This document shows positions 12,182-22,847 of a DNA stretch of 64,000 nucleotides, one piece after another. The notes under the pieces are model-generated. The model saw nothing but the letters and a program-made list of their open reading frames with translations. It was not told where the DNA came from and did no database searches. The stretch covers positions 23,492,828 to 23,556,827 of the forward strand of contig NC_087076.1 of assembly GCF_026151205.1 (NCBI RefSeq), written 5' to 3'. The position numbers were made by a program, and so were the translations under genes. Each line of letters starts with the position of its first letter. Position 1 is the first letter of the stretch. This DNA is from Bolinopsis microptera (lineage: Eukaryota; Ctenophora; Tentaculata; Lobata; Bolinopsidae).

Positions 12182-12539
12182 ACACTTCACGCTCAGGGCT
12201 AAATAAATGTAATCCCTCAGCTGGCGCTTCGGGATTACATATTAACACAAAACTCGTGCGCTGCGCGCACTCGTATGTGTTTATCAGATCATCCCGCTAG
12301 CGCGGGATGATCTGTTATATAAACCCTTTGCGTGGCGGGTTTATGTTATTATAAATCTGCTGATAAAAATTAGATAAAAGACATGGTAACTGATAAGAGT
12401 TTGAAATTACACGTAAGCAGATAAATTGTCTAAAATTTCTGTCTCAAATCAAGTTTATAGTGCATCATGAATTTAGGCTTGTTCGATCAAAGTTATATTA
12501 GGAGATATTAGGAAAATAGTATATATATATATTTATCTG

Positions 12540-12811
12540 TGCCATTTTACTGACACCACGGCATCAACTTTAACACGACTTTCCGCAAAAAACCTTAAAA
12601 GATATACAACTGAAACTTTTTTGACTGGGTCAAATGCTTTAATGGCCTTCAAATCAGCATGAAAAAATAAAAAATTGGCCAAGAAATAGGAGTTTTAGAG
12701 CCCAAAATTTGGACCCCCAAGTGGTGTCAAAAACGCGAATTAAATAGGTAATAATTATTTAGTCTCTTGAGTCTTGACACCACTTTAGGGTTAGACGGGT
12801 TCCTACTAGTA
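12540..12811. repeat. Dispersed repeat, family 2, copy 1
   Basis: This matches the reverse complement of 48414-48640 over most of its length. Shared segments include TTTTTTGACTGG, GGCCTTCAAATCAGCATG, GTGGTGTCAAAAA and GGGTTCCT(A/G)CTAGT at the end. The homology stops exactly where LINE-B coding sequence begins, so this marks one border of the insertion. No coding sequence was seen. Confidence 0.65.
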
Positions 12812-13130
12812 GTGATAATGGGTATGCAAGCCCAACAGCACAGTTTTTCAAAAGTTTCCCATGAATACCATCAGGCCCATAAGCTTTGTTAGGGTTAATA
12901 TTGGAAAGGATTTTGCGAACCCTTTGGTGGTCAAATGCAATATCAAAGCGCCAATCGTTTGAATAATCAATATCTATGTCGTATAATGATGCTTCAGAGA
13001 ACTGCTCGAAGAAAAAGCCATTAAATAAGTTGGCCTGGTCCTCTGGGCAGTTGCGGAAAATGCCTTTGTAGCTTACAAACTCAGGAATTCTTTGACTAGC
13101 TGTTTTTGATTTTACATATGACCAGAATTT
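12811..13130 (-). pseudogene. LINE-B ORF2, linker to RT N-terminus, out of frame
   Basis: Read on the - strand in the frame shifted after a run of eight T (13124-13131), this encodes the continuation of ORF2 (KKFWSYVKSK, then FFFEQFSEASL, then NPNKAYGPDGIHGK). It aligns with LINE-A residues about 380-475. The homopolymer length change explains the break from the upstream frame. In the conserved APGPDG motif, Ala-Pro is replaced by Ala-Tyr. Confidence 0.75.
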
Positions 13131-14622
13131 TTTTTGTTACAATTAGAGCGCTATCATCTGATTCATTTAATGTTTCTCGCATTTTTTGAGCAACCACATT
13201 TTTGAAGTTTTTCCTGGCAAGGGAGAACGCTATTTGGGCTCTATCGCTTTTATGTCTATCTTTATGCAGTCTTATTTTCTTGCGCCATGCATCATAGCAC
13301 TCTGAGTCAAACCATGGATCTTGTCCATCTGTCTTAACTGAGCATTTCTTGATGAATTTGTCAGTGATATTGAAAAGTTTTTCCTTAAATTTTTTCCACC
13401 CAATTTCAGGTTCTGTGCCACTAAGCAATGCATTCCAGTCTGTGTGCCGGAGTTCATGGTTTAGCCTCTCCCAGTTCACGTTTTTATAGTTATAGCACAT
13501 ACGCTTAACCGGCTTCTTCCTATTTACCTTAATGTTGATCTTAAAGTTGATTGGAAAATGATCAGACTTACAGACGCTATCTCGCTCACCTACCATTAGG
13601 TCACTGATATTAGAGTCAGAGTTTGTGAGCAAAAGGTCCAGTGTTTTGCCTTTGCAATGGGTGGGTGTAAGTACACATTGCCGAAGGCCAAGGTCTACAA
13701 AAGATTCAACAAAAATCTGCTCAATAGGACAGGAGCCGGCCAAGGTAGACCAGGAGACTCCAGTCAGGTTGAAATCTCCTAGGATAAATACTTTGCTTAG
13801 CCCTCTTCTCCGAAGAAGAGTTTTCAGAGATCCAAGAATTTTTTCATGATTTGCAAAGCCCAGTGTACCAACACGATAACATGTACAGATAACAAATTTA
13901 ATGCCCGTTGATGTTGTAAACTCCACAGCAAGAATCTCAGCCCCCTCTTTAAGTCGGATTTCTTTCGAAGATAATTGAAGGTCTGCTCTCACAGCAATCA
14001 TGAACCCGCCACCATTTCTCCTAAACCGGGTCGGATTAGAGGGATCAGGTGGATGAGTTTTCTTAGATCTGTCAGAGCGAAATATCTTATATTTATCAGG
14101 GTGCAGGAATTCGCTATCAGCTATGGAGTTTTTAAACCAAGTTTCGTTAAGTATTGCAATATCTATATTTGCCTCATTAAAATAAGTTGAAAGCTCAAGA
14201 CATTTGGTGTTATCAAGCATTGGGTGGGCATTATTAAGCTCACCGAAGGGAATAAGGCCTTGAACATTCTGAAAGTAAACATTCAATACCTTACTATTCC
14301 CCAACCTAATATCTATAAGAGGGGGTCCTGGGTTTACGATTCCAGGATTTACAAAAACTATCAAAATACCATTCAACAAGAACAACCAAATTATGCATCC
14401 AGTTAGTGCAAAACCAGCTCTACCAGTAGATAAAAAGTTTAAATTCCTATAAATTGTAACATGGCAGAAATTGTAAAGGCCGTCGAAACTATAATCATTC
14501 CGGAAATAATACATATTTGCTAAGTGTAGAAGGAAATATACAGTAAAATATCGGCACAGGTTAGGCACTGGATATGTTGGTACAAAGGCTCGGCAATCAT
14601 ATGTGACTCTAGAAAAAGCCAA
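13096..14622 (-). pseudogene. LINE-B ORF2: N-terminus and APE endonuclease
   Basis: The 508-codon frame has a hydrophobic N-terminal region (about 70-91) followed by VNPGIVNPGP at 91-100, then an APE-type endonuclease from about 110 to 340. The endonuclease shows NVYFQNVQGL with the metal-ligand Asn, NETW, RRNGGG, GDFNLTGVSW and the terminal SDHFPINF. The hydrophobic stretch followed by NPGP resembles the 2A-like sequences known from several APE-type LINEs, but the preceding D-x-E is not present. The first Met at 14622 is arbitrary; translation could start later. The frame is lost at 13096 by the T8 slippage. Confidence 0.8.
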
Positions 14623-14839
14623 CCCACTAACCCCCGCACTAGTGATGATGATGAGTGAGAAATGGCATATGAATAAAACATAGAATATATATAAAAAGAA
14701 GCTAGGATCAATGCAGCTGTCTAAAATGTCAAAGATACTACCTGTACCACGTCTACGGTAATTTACAGGTAAGTATACTTGCCAGACTACATCTGCATAT
14801 AACTAGCTATACAAGGTCCATAATACAGCTCAGGTTAAA

Positions 14840-15841
14840 CTATTGATATACAAAGGGATTAAAATATCTACTGTGTATGGCACGAATATAAGACCTAGCC
14901 AACACCCCCATTCCTTTCTGAGGATTAGGGTGAATACCATTGCTCTCAAATAACGGGTCAAATCTCCTAACGGGTTCCTTATAAGTTCTCTTGAATTTAG
15001 TGAAGGGATAAAAGACATCCATAAAGAAGAACATCCTGAATACACACTCATTATATAAAATCCTATTAAAGTCTATTATCCTCTTGTTAGTTAATCTATC
15101 ATCATCAGACGTTAAGGGTAATGGCAATAAAGATTGAACATAAACCTTACAATAAGGAATTAATTGGCATATCTTACTAAAGAGTTGCTTCAGAGGCCCT
15201 CTAACTATGCCTACATCGTCTACCCGTCTAATATCGTTCGTACCAACACTAATTAAAAGTTTATCAACCTGAACATCGGGATGTGCAGCAGAATAGTCCT
15301 CAAGCTGCTTCTGGACCTTGTCCATCTTTGCTCCACCTTGTGCAACATTATCGACTTTGACTTTCCCTTTTCCCAGCTTGTCCGAGTCCAATCTCTGAGC
15401 AAAAGAGTCTCCAGCAACCAACGTGACTTTCTGCACAGGTTCTTTGACTTTAATGCCACAAGCAGGTGTACTAGTCTCACTGGCACTGTTGGTTTCAGAG
15501 CTGGCCTGGCTGCCAGTTTTCACGATTGCGCGAAAAGACAGGGAGTATCGCACTTGGTCTTGACCATCCTCCTTCGTACCAGTAGCCAGCTCTGCACGCA
15601 CCGCATGCTTCAGATTCTGCTGTGTCCCAGGCCTCATTACGACAAGGCTGTTGTTCTTCATCCTTATCGCTTTGGCACATTTAGGATTCTTCTTTGTACC
15701 CTCGTAAAACTCAAGTGTCCGTTCACACCCCAGGGAGAAAGAGCATATCGATTTCTCCTGGTCGATGAGTGTCTCGTCGTCACAGTGTAACGAGGTGCTG
15801 GACTGGTTGTTATTGTACTTGATCACCAGACAGGAGTCCAA
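14840..15841 (-). pseudogene. LINE-B ORF1, AlkB core and SGNH hydrolase
   Basis: The 333 codons carry the second half of an AlkB-like domain and a complete SGNH/GDSL hydrolase-like domain. AlkB hallmarks are H19 and D21 (HCD followed by DE), FSLG, H79 and R98-x5-R104 (RYSLSFR). SGNH hallmarks are GDS (144-146), GTND (200-203) and NGIH (301-304), with the catalytic Asp of DxxH replaced by Asn. The segment between (105-137) is Ser/Thr-rich and looks like a linker. SGNH esterase domains in ORF1 are known for CR1-type LINEs; an AlkB domain beside it is unusual. The N-terminal part lies in another frame (15810-16208), so this copy is broken. Confidence 0.8.
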
Positions 15842-16208
15842 AAGGTCCAGTTATCTCTGTGCTTGAGTTAACGAGACTCAGCAGCCTTTTGAAGTTAGGG
15901 AAACTACTGATATCCTGTGGTGAGTGTACTGGGTTTGTGTCCGGGTACGTATAGGCCTGATCCTGCGAGCATAACCAAGCGGTTTGAGCCTTGTTTCTCC
16001 CCCCAGTGTTCATCTTCAAGGACCCACACTCCACCCATACTGCATCAAGGAGGACATCATCACCACAGAAGTCCTCTAGGTGCAAAACAAAGTTGTCCAC
16101 CTTTCCCTCACGCTTAGGGAGCTCGTTCTGGACACAGTTGAGGATATTTTGCAGATCCTCAATTGAAGCAGCTTTAACATAGTCGAAAATCTCTTCAAGG
16201 TTTATCAT
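15810..16208 (-). pseudogene. LINE-B ORF1, N-terminal part
   Basis: The frame from the Met at 16208 (MINLEEIFDYVKAAS) encodes a predicted helical start, then the first strands of the AlkB domain. The motif AYTYP and the FKRLLSLV helix align in position with YRYGS and the IFTNISNAL region of LINE-D ORF1. It goes out of frame around 15815-15840 just before the conserved strand leading to HxD; a small indel near a CCTTTTGG stretch explains the break. The open frame extends upstream to 16286, but the MINLEE start is more natural because the upstream residues are unlike ORF1. Confidence 0.7.
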
Positions 16209-16668
16209 TATTATCAGAGATTGTCGAGTCTGGCAGCAAAGTTTGCCAGGGAACCATCCATAACACCCCAGAGTAGGCAACCACACACAACACTAAACAC
16301 TACCTGAAGGAGAAAGGGCAAGAGAAAATGGGTAATGGTACAAGTGGTTCTAGGTAAATTTTGCCAAGCGTAAGTAAATTTTGCCAGTGAAACTTTAGCT
16401 AGAATAATGATAAGAGGGGCAATAATCAATATCAGAGTTGTAAATGTGTGACTAACATCAATCATGTTATCATTGAAAGCAAAATTATGGATAAAATCAA
16501 AGTAAAAGATCAGCTTACAGCGTGTTTGAGGGCGTTGCTGCCCAGTGCAAGCACTGGGCGAGAGGAGCCTAACTCAAGGGTGAACTTCAGGAACCCCAGC
16601 GTACCCGCATACCAGGAGATCGGCTGTACTTCCTACCCCGTCATGCCATCGTACATGCCTAAATTTTT

Positions 16669-16700
16669 TTATTTGTTATATAGTAGTGTTGAAAGTATTA
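16669..16700 (-). repeat. Second empty copy of the LINE-D target repeat
   Basis: On the - strand this reads TAATACTTTCAACACTACTA followed by TATAACAAATAA, identical to the flanks of LINE-D over this length. It lies at or just outside the presumed 5' end of LINE-B, so LINE-B itself may have inserted next to the same kind of sequence. Confidence 0.75.
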
Positions 16701-16984
16701 AATTATATTAATTAGCATATAATTAGCATAAATATTAGCATACTATTCATTGGCAGAAATTAGCAGAAAAGCTAGGCATAAAAACGAATCGTTTTATGGT
16801 ACAGTGAATAATAGAAAATGTGAACAAAACCGATCATGATTATACCATGGATATATCCGTATGTCAGCCTATTTTAAGTGTTTCACTTGTATGATAAAAC
16901 ATAAAGATAATTTTCATTATTAAAAGCCAGCACCACGACCGAACAGATTGGTGAACAAAAGCCATGACCTCTTATTCATTGATT

Positions 16985-17310
16985 TTAATTTTTACCAAAC
17001 CCAGTGGACCGTCGCCATCAGAGTCTCCTTTTCCCAAACAAAAAGAAATGATATCAATTTTAATTACCGTTCTCAGATTCAAAATGATACTGAGAATGAG
17101 ATCGGTCGCTTGCTTTTTAAATTCATTTAATGTAACCCTTTTGACTTTTTTATCGATTTGGTCAAGTTTTAGAAGCCCTGCAAAATTTCTAAATGAAGAA
17201 AAAATAGTTTCAAGTGGGTGTAATAGTAAAAGGGTATTACTATTATATTAATACCCCTTAATATTATACTATTTTCGTATAATGGCCGACGGTCATTCTT
17301 GCCAGTTTGG
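16985..17310. repeat. Dispersed repeat, family 1, copy 2
   Basis: It matches 455-640 and 768-830 with many substitutions; shared blocks include GAAATGATAT, CAAAATGATAC, ATCGATTTGGTCAA and CCCTGCAAAATTTCT. Small frames here are not conserved with copy 1, so it is treated as non-coding. Confidence 0.55.
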
Positions 17311-17509
17311 ATCACAAACAGAAAATCGAAGGAAAATATTTATCGAACTAGAGTACGCTACCTGAACTTTAGTTCGTCACGTACCAAAGTTCGACAAGTG
17401 TGATTTCTGGCGAACTTTATTTGTCGAAGTATCTTAACGGTGTAATTTTACAAATGTGCTTTGGGCTCTTAAAATGGTGGAAATAGTTTCTGACTCTATA
17501 TTAAGGGGT

Positions 17510-17700
17510 CGTTCACATATAACGTAATCACTTTTTGGACTATTTTCACCCCCCCCCCCCCCCCCCCCCATCCGTAATCAGTTTTACACATAGCTATTGT
17601 GTCAAAATTACACTAGTGTAATCATTTGGAAACCCCCGCCCTCAAAACATCAATTATGCTTTTAAAATATATCCACATCCAATAAAAAATACAACCCATT
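17510..17700. mobile_element. MITE remnant with poly(C) tract
   Basis: The start GGGGTCGTTCACATATAACG resembles the common MITE terminus also seen at 61998 (GGGACCGTTCAAATATTACG). A 21-base C run sits at 17549-17569. The right border is not clear to me. No coding sequence is present. Confidence 0.4.
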
Positions 17701-19755
17701 TCCACCAATTATTATCAATTATTATCAAGTGACAATTGCCTTTTTGATGCAAAGCATGAAGGGGCGACCTTAATATATCTTACCTAAAGATCGTTAATAA
17801 CGAGTAAGGACATATGATGGATTTTAAAATAAAACCTTGTGTTTTATTATGGACCCCTTTTGGAGTTGGAGCACGTCGGAGTTGGCTAGGACCTGTTCTC
17901 GGTGGTTAAATGGAGAGAGTTATTCCCGTATGCAGTATGGTACCTTAACCCCTCACTATTAGTCGCTTGGCTGTGGCAGAGTCTAACAAGTGATTAGGTG
18001 AGCTGTCAGCTGGCGGGCCGCAGCACTCTTGTTGTCGGAATCATACAGTATCAACTATCTGTTTGGTCTACTGAGAAACCTATTTTTGGTAGATCCATCG
18101 GCATTCAACAACTATAATAGTATAATGACATAGTATCTTGCAGTCCTGCATTGTCAAAGTTTTTATAACCACGATTTTAGAATTCATGTTATATGAAGGT
18201 TTTGAGGATGTTAAGCATTTTCCAACTTTGGCACATTACATTCTAAGGTGACTGGCAGTCACCTGGTCTTAAATTTGAAGGAAACTGCACCATTAGAATG
18301 TAATGTGCCAAAGTATAACGGCAGAATGGGAAAATCATATATCCCATGCCGGGCTTGGAAACACAAAAACAATCACACAAAAATTAACAATATACAAAAA
18401 ATGCCATAGAAGCATGAATGAAAACATCACTGCTGACGTGTGAGCACATGCTCAAGACAAAAGTCAGATTACAATTATTAAAAGTGTACCGAGTCTTATA
18501 TCAGACAATATAGTAACCAAATAGTAACCATAGTAACCACATAGATATTTAGTAGTACGACTAATCATGTCACCCTCAATTAGTTGAAATATGAAAATGT
18601 GAAATATCATATTATGCATATCTTAAAAACGTGGTCCAACTCGTGCGAACTTTCCTTAAGTAGAGAGAGTCAGAGCCAGTATTAAGACTAATCACCCTCA
18701 ATTAAGTTAATGGATCTTAATTATACCTGCATTGTAAGAAAATAACCTACTAATAGGTACCAATAGGTACAAGACGCGCGCCGAGCTGACTCGTCGACGG
18801 TCTTGGAATATTTGGAACAAATATTCCACAAGTATCACCCGTTCAAATATGCACTGATATTATACGTATGATATATATCGTAGTATAGAAATTAAGACTA
18901 AAACCCCGTCAAAACTGTAAGGATTTTCTAAAATGTACAATGTTTTTGCTTTCAGTCTTGTTACTCAGCTATAATCAAATAATTATCTCTTTTAATATAA
19001 TATAATGTAATGTCGTGAAACGACAGCAACTTGATGTTAATTAGACATGAAGACAGACAAGAAGACACAGCATGTACATTTATCAATTAGCACAGCTATA
19101 ATTATATTCCAGGGACGATAAACAATGCGATGTTATGAAGAGCGAAACTACTGGGGTTAAATAAATCCCCTGTGTACTTTACGAGCTGTGTAGTAATAAT
19201 ATTGAACAATTACTTTAAAAACTTTATAACACTCCTGTTTATTCTCCGTATATAGTGGCTAGGCTGACAATGTCCCACCCTTGTGACAGTGACAGTAACT
19301 GAAAGGGCAAACTAAAAGTTTCTTTAACGCCACGGAGGGATGGGAAAACTCGCCATTTAATTTCAACAACCTGGCCTATAATTTATGACATCCAATATAT
19401 CCATATGTACATTTCTACCAGATGCAACACATAAGTGCGGGCTTCTTCCACTAAGATTCAAGATACAACAAATACCGGTAAACTGTATCAAATAGCAATG
19501 TAATGCCACTTTCTGGGACTAAACCACCCAAACTGCACGGGATACAGGCAGTCCCGCTCCCACTGAATAACATCAGCCATTCAGCCGGGTATTTCTCAAA
19601 ACTAAAGGTAAGATCACGACATAACAAGATGACAATATAACAAGATGATCTAAGTCAATATCCAGTATCCACAGCCGTGAAGAAATCTCGACTGCAAATA
19701 GTATGTGTCTAGCGGCTTGAATCTAGCTAAACTCTTTATCGTGTTGGTACATTGT
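17700..19755. other. Non-coding stretch
   Basis: Apart from the hairpin at 18225-18313 I see no open frame, exon pair or repeat that I can support in this AT-rich region. Confidence 0.4.
18225..18313. repeat. Short perfect-stem hairpin
   Basis: ACTTTGGCACATTACATTCT at the left pairs with AGAATGTAATGTGCCAAAGT at the right. An inner palindrome, GGTGACTGGCAGTCACC, lies in the loop region. The total length is ~89 bp. It could be a tiny MITE or a hairpin RNA precursor; no gene surrounds it. Confidence 0.6.
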
Positions 19756-19758
19756 CAT

Positions 19759-19941
19759 TATTCTTTTTGTGTTTCAGTAAAAGCTCACCTGTCTACATAT
19801 TTCTCTTTGTATTTCAGTAAAAGCTCAACTGTCTACATATTTCTCTTTGTATTTCAGTAAAAGCTCAACTGTCTACATATTTCTCTTTGTATTTCAGTAA
19901 AAGCTCACCTGTCTACATATTTCTCTTTTTATCTCAGTAAA
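19759..19941 (+). repeat. 40-bp minisatellite, left part
   Basis: About four and a half tandem units of 40 bp (TTTCAGTAAAAGCTCAACTG then TCTACATATTTCTCTTTGTA) with few differences. The last unit stops at CAGTAAA (19935-19941), where LINE-C begins. The repeat resumes at 22848. Confidence 0.85.
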
Positions 19942-20338
19942 CTGGAATTAAACTGGAATTAAACTTAAATAGTCAGGGGGAACACTAACGAACCCGTCGT
20001 GACAATCATCAATGAAATAAATAAAATAATTTTAAAGAAAATCATAAATAAGACCCAAAACACGTTAAAAAAAAAATAACTTCACTACAATCTGAACGAA
20101 AAAGAAATAAGATCAAATATAATAATTTAACCTGGTTAAAGTGGATAATGCACCGACAAGGTAATAAATTATGCAGGAATGGTTCATAAAATTCACAAAA
20201 TTACTCCAAAAGTCAAAAATACACTATCAGGAAAGATTACACACAAACTCAAAGACGGGCGTAAATTATGCAACTGTAACTCCAAATGAAAACAGTTCGA
20301 ACACTCGTTTAAGGGCCACTGGGGTAGTTAAAATGTCC

Positions 20339-20840
20339 TTAAGACAGTGACTCGGAATCGTTACCGGATGTGTTAGATCGAGTGGAAGACGATGTTGGTG
20401 TCTTTTTCGGATTTCTGATGCGATGACAGCTGCTGAGAAACTTGCCCAGTTCTTCTATGTGGGCTGAATTCATCATGTCTTTGTAGTTCCTGAGAAGTAA
20501 AAGCCCTTTAAGGTCATCTGAGAGAGAAGATCGTACTGAGTGGTACATGGGGCACCCAGTAAGGCAGTGTTCCTCGTCTTCAATAATCGTGCCTTCAAAG
20601 AAGGGAAGGTATTCGAAGCCGAGAACGTGATCCCTATCGCAGCAGAATCTGCATGCTCTTGGCCAGACTCCGGCCTCCTTCGTGTAACGCCCTCTTTCTA
20701 TCATCAGGTCGTGGCTGCTGGAGCGGATTTTAGCTGTATTCGTTCGGAATTGCCTGCTCTTCAGATCGAGGTACTGCTCTTCTCCGAATTCCTCCTTTTT
20801 TTTATCTAGACACTTATTTTACTTCGGAGTATTCCAACAG
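20339..20840 (-). pseudogene. LINE-C ORF2 C-terminal zinc-knuckle region
   Basis: The frame includes the stretch before the Met at 20704 and encodes an acidic/basic segment (EEQYLDLKSRQF) followed by IERGRY. Next is a Cys/His cluster, CRFC followed ~25 residues later by EEHCLTGCPMY, then a Ser/Thr-rich end. A C-terminal C-x2-C...H-x3-4-C motif is typical of LINE ORF2 proteins downstream of the RT. It continues the RT frame at 21370-22847 once the SINE is disregarded. Confidence 0.7.
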
Positions 20841-21148
20841 CCATATTGTTACACAAGTGCAACCAGCCAATTACAGGAAGCCGAAGGATTTGTTTTTAGC
20901 CAGTGACGGTTAAGGTAGTGTGTACCATACTTTCTTTGCCCGAGACTTTGCTGCAATGTGCAGCTCCTCATTTAACCCTCACACCCGATTTCTCGAGTAT
21001 TCGGCTGAGTAGACCGGGGGGCTGCATAGACCACTCACGATCCTTAGCTGAATGTCAACGACACTCACCCCACGACCAGGCAGGCAGTGGGATTTGAACC
21101 CGCAATCTCACGATTGCAAAGCTGGCTAACCAACTGCACTACCTGGCC
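20806..21148 (-). mobile_element. tRNA-derived SINE inserted in LINE-C
   Basis: On the - strand the first ~75 bases contain an A-box-like TAGTGCAGTTGGTTAGC and a B-box GGGTTCAAATCCC, the two halves of an RNA polymerase III promoter. The ends CAGGTAG and CTGCCTG can pair like an acceptor stem. The anticodon arm is closed by a 4-base loop (GCAATC GTGA GATTGC), so it is not a functional tRNA. A ~250-bp body follows, ending in an A-rich tail (ATAAAAAAAAGG). It interrupts the LINE-C coding sequence between residues FYNK and EEFGEE. Confidence 0.75.
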
Positions 21149-21149
21149 T

Positions 21150-22847
21150 GATTTTGTTGTAGAACTGCATCTTGGTTTGCGATCCCAGGTCCACCCTCCA
21201 GTCATTGATAAAGACATCCCTCATGGTGCCATGAGCTGCTTCTGTTTCATAATGAGCCACAGAGCTAAGTTTCTCGTACCAGGAGAGGTTAAGATTTTTC
21301 TGTTCCTGAAACGCTTGAGATACTAAAAAATTGACACTGTTCGTCTCAGAAGAAGCTCTGGAAAGTCTTCTAAAGTATCTGAGGCATTGTGGCAGAACTG
21401 AGAGGGCCCAGGGCATCCTTCCTGTATCCCCGTAACTTGTGCACACCCAGTACCCATTTGAGCATTTTGAGGTGTGTTGTCTCAAGAGTGTCTTTTGCTG
21501 CAACTTTTGATAGGTTGTGTCTTTGGCTGGGTTCACGCGCCATTTCTTTCATGAGGTGAGTCGAGGGTAGCCATATCTGACAGGCGTAAGTTGCTACCGG
21601 TTTCACCAGATAGTCAATTAGCTTTAGCATGGTTTTGGTGGTCAGAGCTCTGGTGTCTACCATGCGTTTTATCGAAAAGAATGCTCGAAGCGCCTTCTTC
21701 CTCAGTTCGTTCATGGCGCATTTAAAAGATCCATTGAGGCTGAGCTGGATACCTAAATAGCAGTAGGACCTTGTTGGAGAGATGTCGAGCTGTCCAAGCT
21801 TGAACCCGTACGAGCAGTTTAGCACCCGCGAGCTTGAGTTGAAGACCATTATTTTAGTCTTATCAATGTTGATAGATAGCTCCCATTTGTTTGCAAAATC
21901 ATTTAGGCAGTTAAGCTCTTTCTGAAGGCTTTGGTGGTCAAGAGCTAAAAGGATGAGATCGTCGGCCCAGAGCAGGTGGTTGACTGGGAAGCCATTAAGT
22001 TCAGGGACAGAGAGATCTTCTAGGGCTGCTAGATGGATGGAGAGGTCGTAGATGTATATCTTAAACAATTCAGGAGACATTGGATGCCCCTGCTCTGTTC
22101 CAATGGTGACATCAATGGTCTCCGATAGTTTTTGGATCAGTTTGATGCGGGTCACCGAGTTGCTGTACATGTTCTTAAGGCAAGCGAAGAAGTTCCCTCC
22201 GATACCAAGGTGATTGAGCTTATACATGAGTGCTTCTCTGCACACCGTATCGAACGCTTTCCGGTAGTCAACAAAACAAGCAAACACTCTCTTTTTGAGC
22301 TTTTTCGTGTATTTCTCAATGATTGTGGTAATTGTAAGGATGTGATCCGAGCACTGTGCACCAGCTCTGAAGCCAAGTTGGTGGGGGAAATCGGGGCAGA
22401 TAACTTTGCGGAAGTCGATAAGTCTTTCAAGGAGAACAGAAGCAAATAGCTTCCCTAGACAGCTTCCAACAGTTATCGCCCTGTAGTTGTCAGGGTTCTG
22501 TTTGTCGCCCTTCTTGTGGAGAGGGGTGGTTATCGAACAATTCCATGGGTAAGTCCCCTGTTCCAGGCAGCCGTTGAACAACTTGAGAAGAACTTTCCTT
22601 AGGCAAAGTTTGGAGTTCTTGAGCATCTCGTTCGATATTAGGTCCAGTGATACGCTCTTGTTGTTTTTGAGTTTGTTGATCACCTTTTCAAGCTCTTGTA
22701 GAGTGAACTCCATGTTAAGATTTTCCACTTCAGTTGGTAGGTCAGGGTGGCTGCTCCCATCATTGCTTGCGTTGTGGGCTTGAAGTTCACGGTGGGATGG
22801 ATCCTTGCACTTTTGGTTGTAGAGGTCGTTGAAGAATTTGTGAAAAG
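21150..22847 (-). pseudogene. LINE-C ORF2: reverse transcriptase
   Basis: The 452-codon frame beginning at 22728 is open further upstream to the truncation point near 22847 (HKFFNDLYNQ). RT blocks are HKKGDKQNPDNYRAI, LGFRAGAQCSDH, the catalytic FVDYRKAFD (D154), EQGHPMSPELF in place of the usual PQGS, and WADD at 254-257. A frame break near 21400 moves the C-terminal part into another frame (21126-21536), which ends at the SINE. No endonuclease is present, because the element is 5' truncated. It cannot be active. Confidence 0.85.

Larger units (their letters stand above)
11554..12362. mobile_element. Inverted-repeat element with CACGTG cluster
   Basis: The ends CAGCAGATTTATAA and its complement bound ~809 bp. 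Further in, GC-rich palindromic blocks with CGCGGGATGAT-like motifs alternate with AT-rich DNA. The central part is much richer in G+C and CpG than the surroundings. It has five CACGTG motifs in 84 bp (11785, 11798, 11809, 11843, 11863), followed downstream by a pyrimidine-rich tract and a short ORF. The layout looks like a promoter plus first exon captured in a non-autonomous transposon. No transposase is present, and the superfamily is unresolved. Confidence 0.6.
11155..12811. mobile_element. Composite ~1.65 kb insertion inside LINE-B RT
   Basis: The LINE-B coding sequence stops near 12811 (after the block matching LAYPLS of LINE-A) and resumes near 11155 (LFHSCYNIGTLP). The DNA between is foreign. 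It includes a copy of the LINE-D target repeat (11189-11225), short AT microsatellites (11169-11183, 11311-11329), an inverted-repeat element with an E-box cluster (11554-12362), and a dispersed repeat (12540-12811) whose other copy lies at 48414-48640. It may be one element or several nested ones. I could not define a clean target duplication for the whole block. Confidence 0.6.
9245..16700 (-). mobile_element. LINE-B, near full-length but broken retrotransposon
   Basis: Read on the - strand, the order is 5' region (16.7-16.2 kb), ORF1 with AlkB and SGNH domains (16208-14840), ORF2 with endonuclease (14622-13096), RT remnants (13125-12811), a foreign insertion (about 12811-11155), the rest of the RT (11155-9639), and a 3' region ending near 9245 with an AATAAA-like signal. 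Both outer flanks contain ATTAGCATA motifs (9205-9250 and 16710-16745), possibly the target duplication. The family is the same as LINE-A. Damage includes a frameshift in ORF1 near 15820, one in ORF2 in a T8 run near 13130, the insertion, a frame break near 10980 and an in-frame TGA at 10272-10274. The exact 5' end is uncertain. Confidence 0.8.
19942..22847 (-). mobile_element. LINE-C, 5'-truncated LINE inserted in a minisatellite
   Basis: This element is flanked on both sides by CAGTAAA (19935-19941 and 22848-22854), and the flanking DNA on both sides is the 40-bp minisatellite, so the 7-bp direct repeat is likely the target duplication. Read on the - strand, it starts inside the RT ORF (5' truncated), is split by a SINE at about 20806-21148, ends the ORF at 20339 and has a ~400-bp 3' region. 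The tail is made of short AGTTTAATTCC-type repeats. It is a different clade from LINE-A, B and D, judged by the RT motifs (WADD, EQGHPMSP). Confidence 0.75.

Noticed and set aside
15281-15790. 169-codon + strand frame opposite LINE-B ORF1
   Set aside because: It is antisense to the AlkB-SGNH coding region and has no recognisable domain.
21070-21148. tRNA gene with B-box and acceptor-like stem
   Set aside because: The anticodon arm has a 4-base loop and the T-stem has a mismatch; the segment continues into a SINE body with an A-rich tail.
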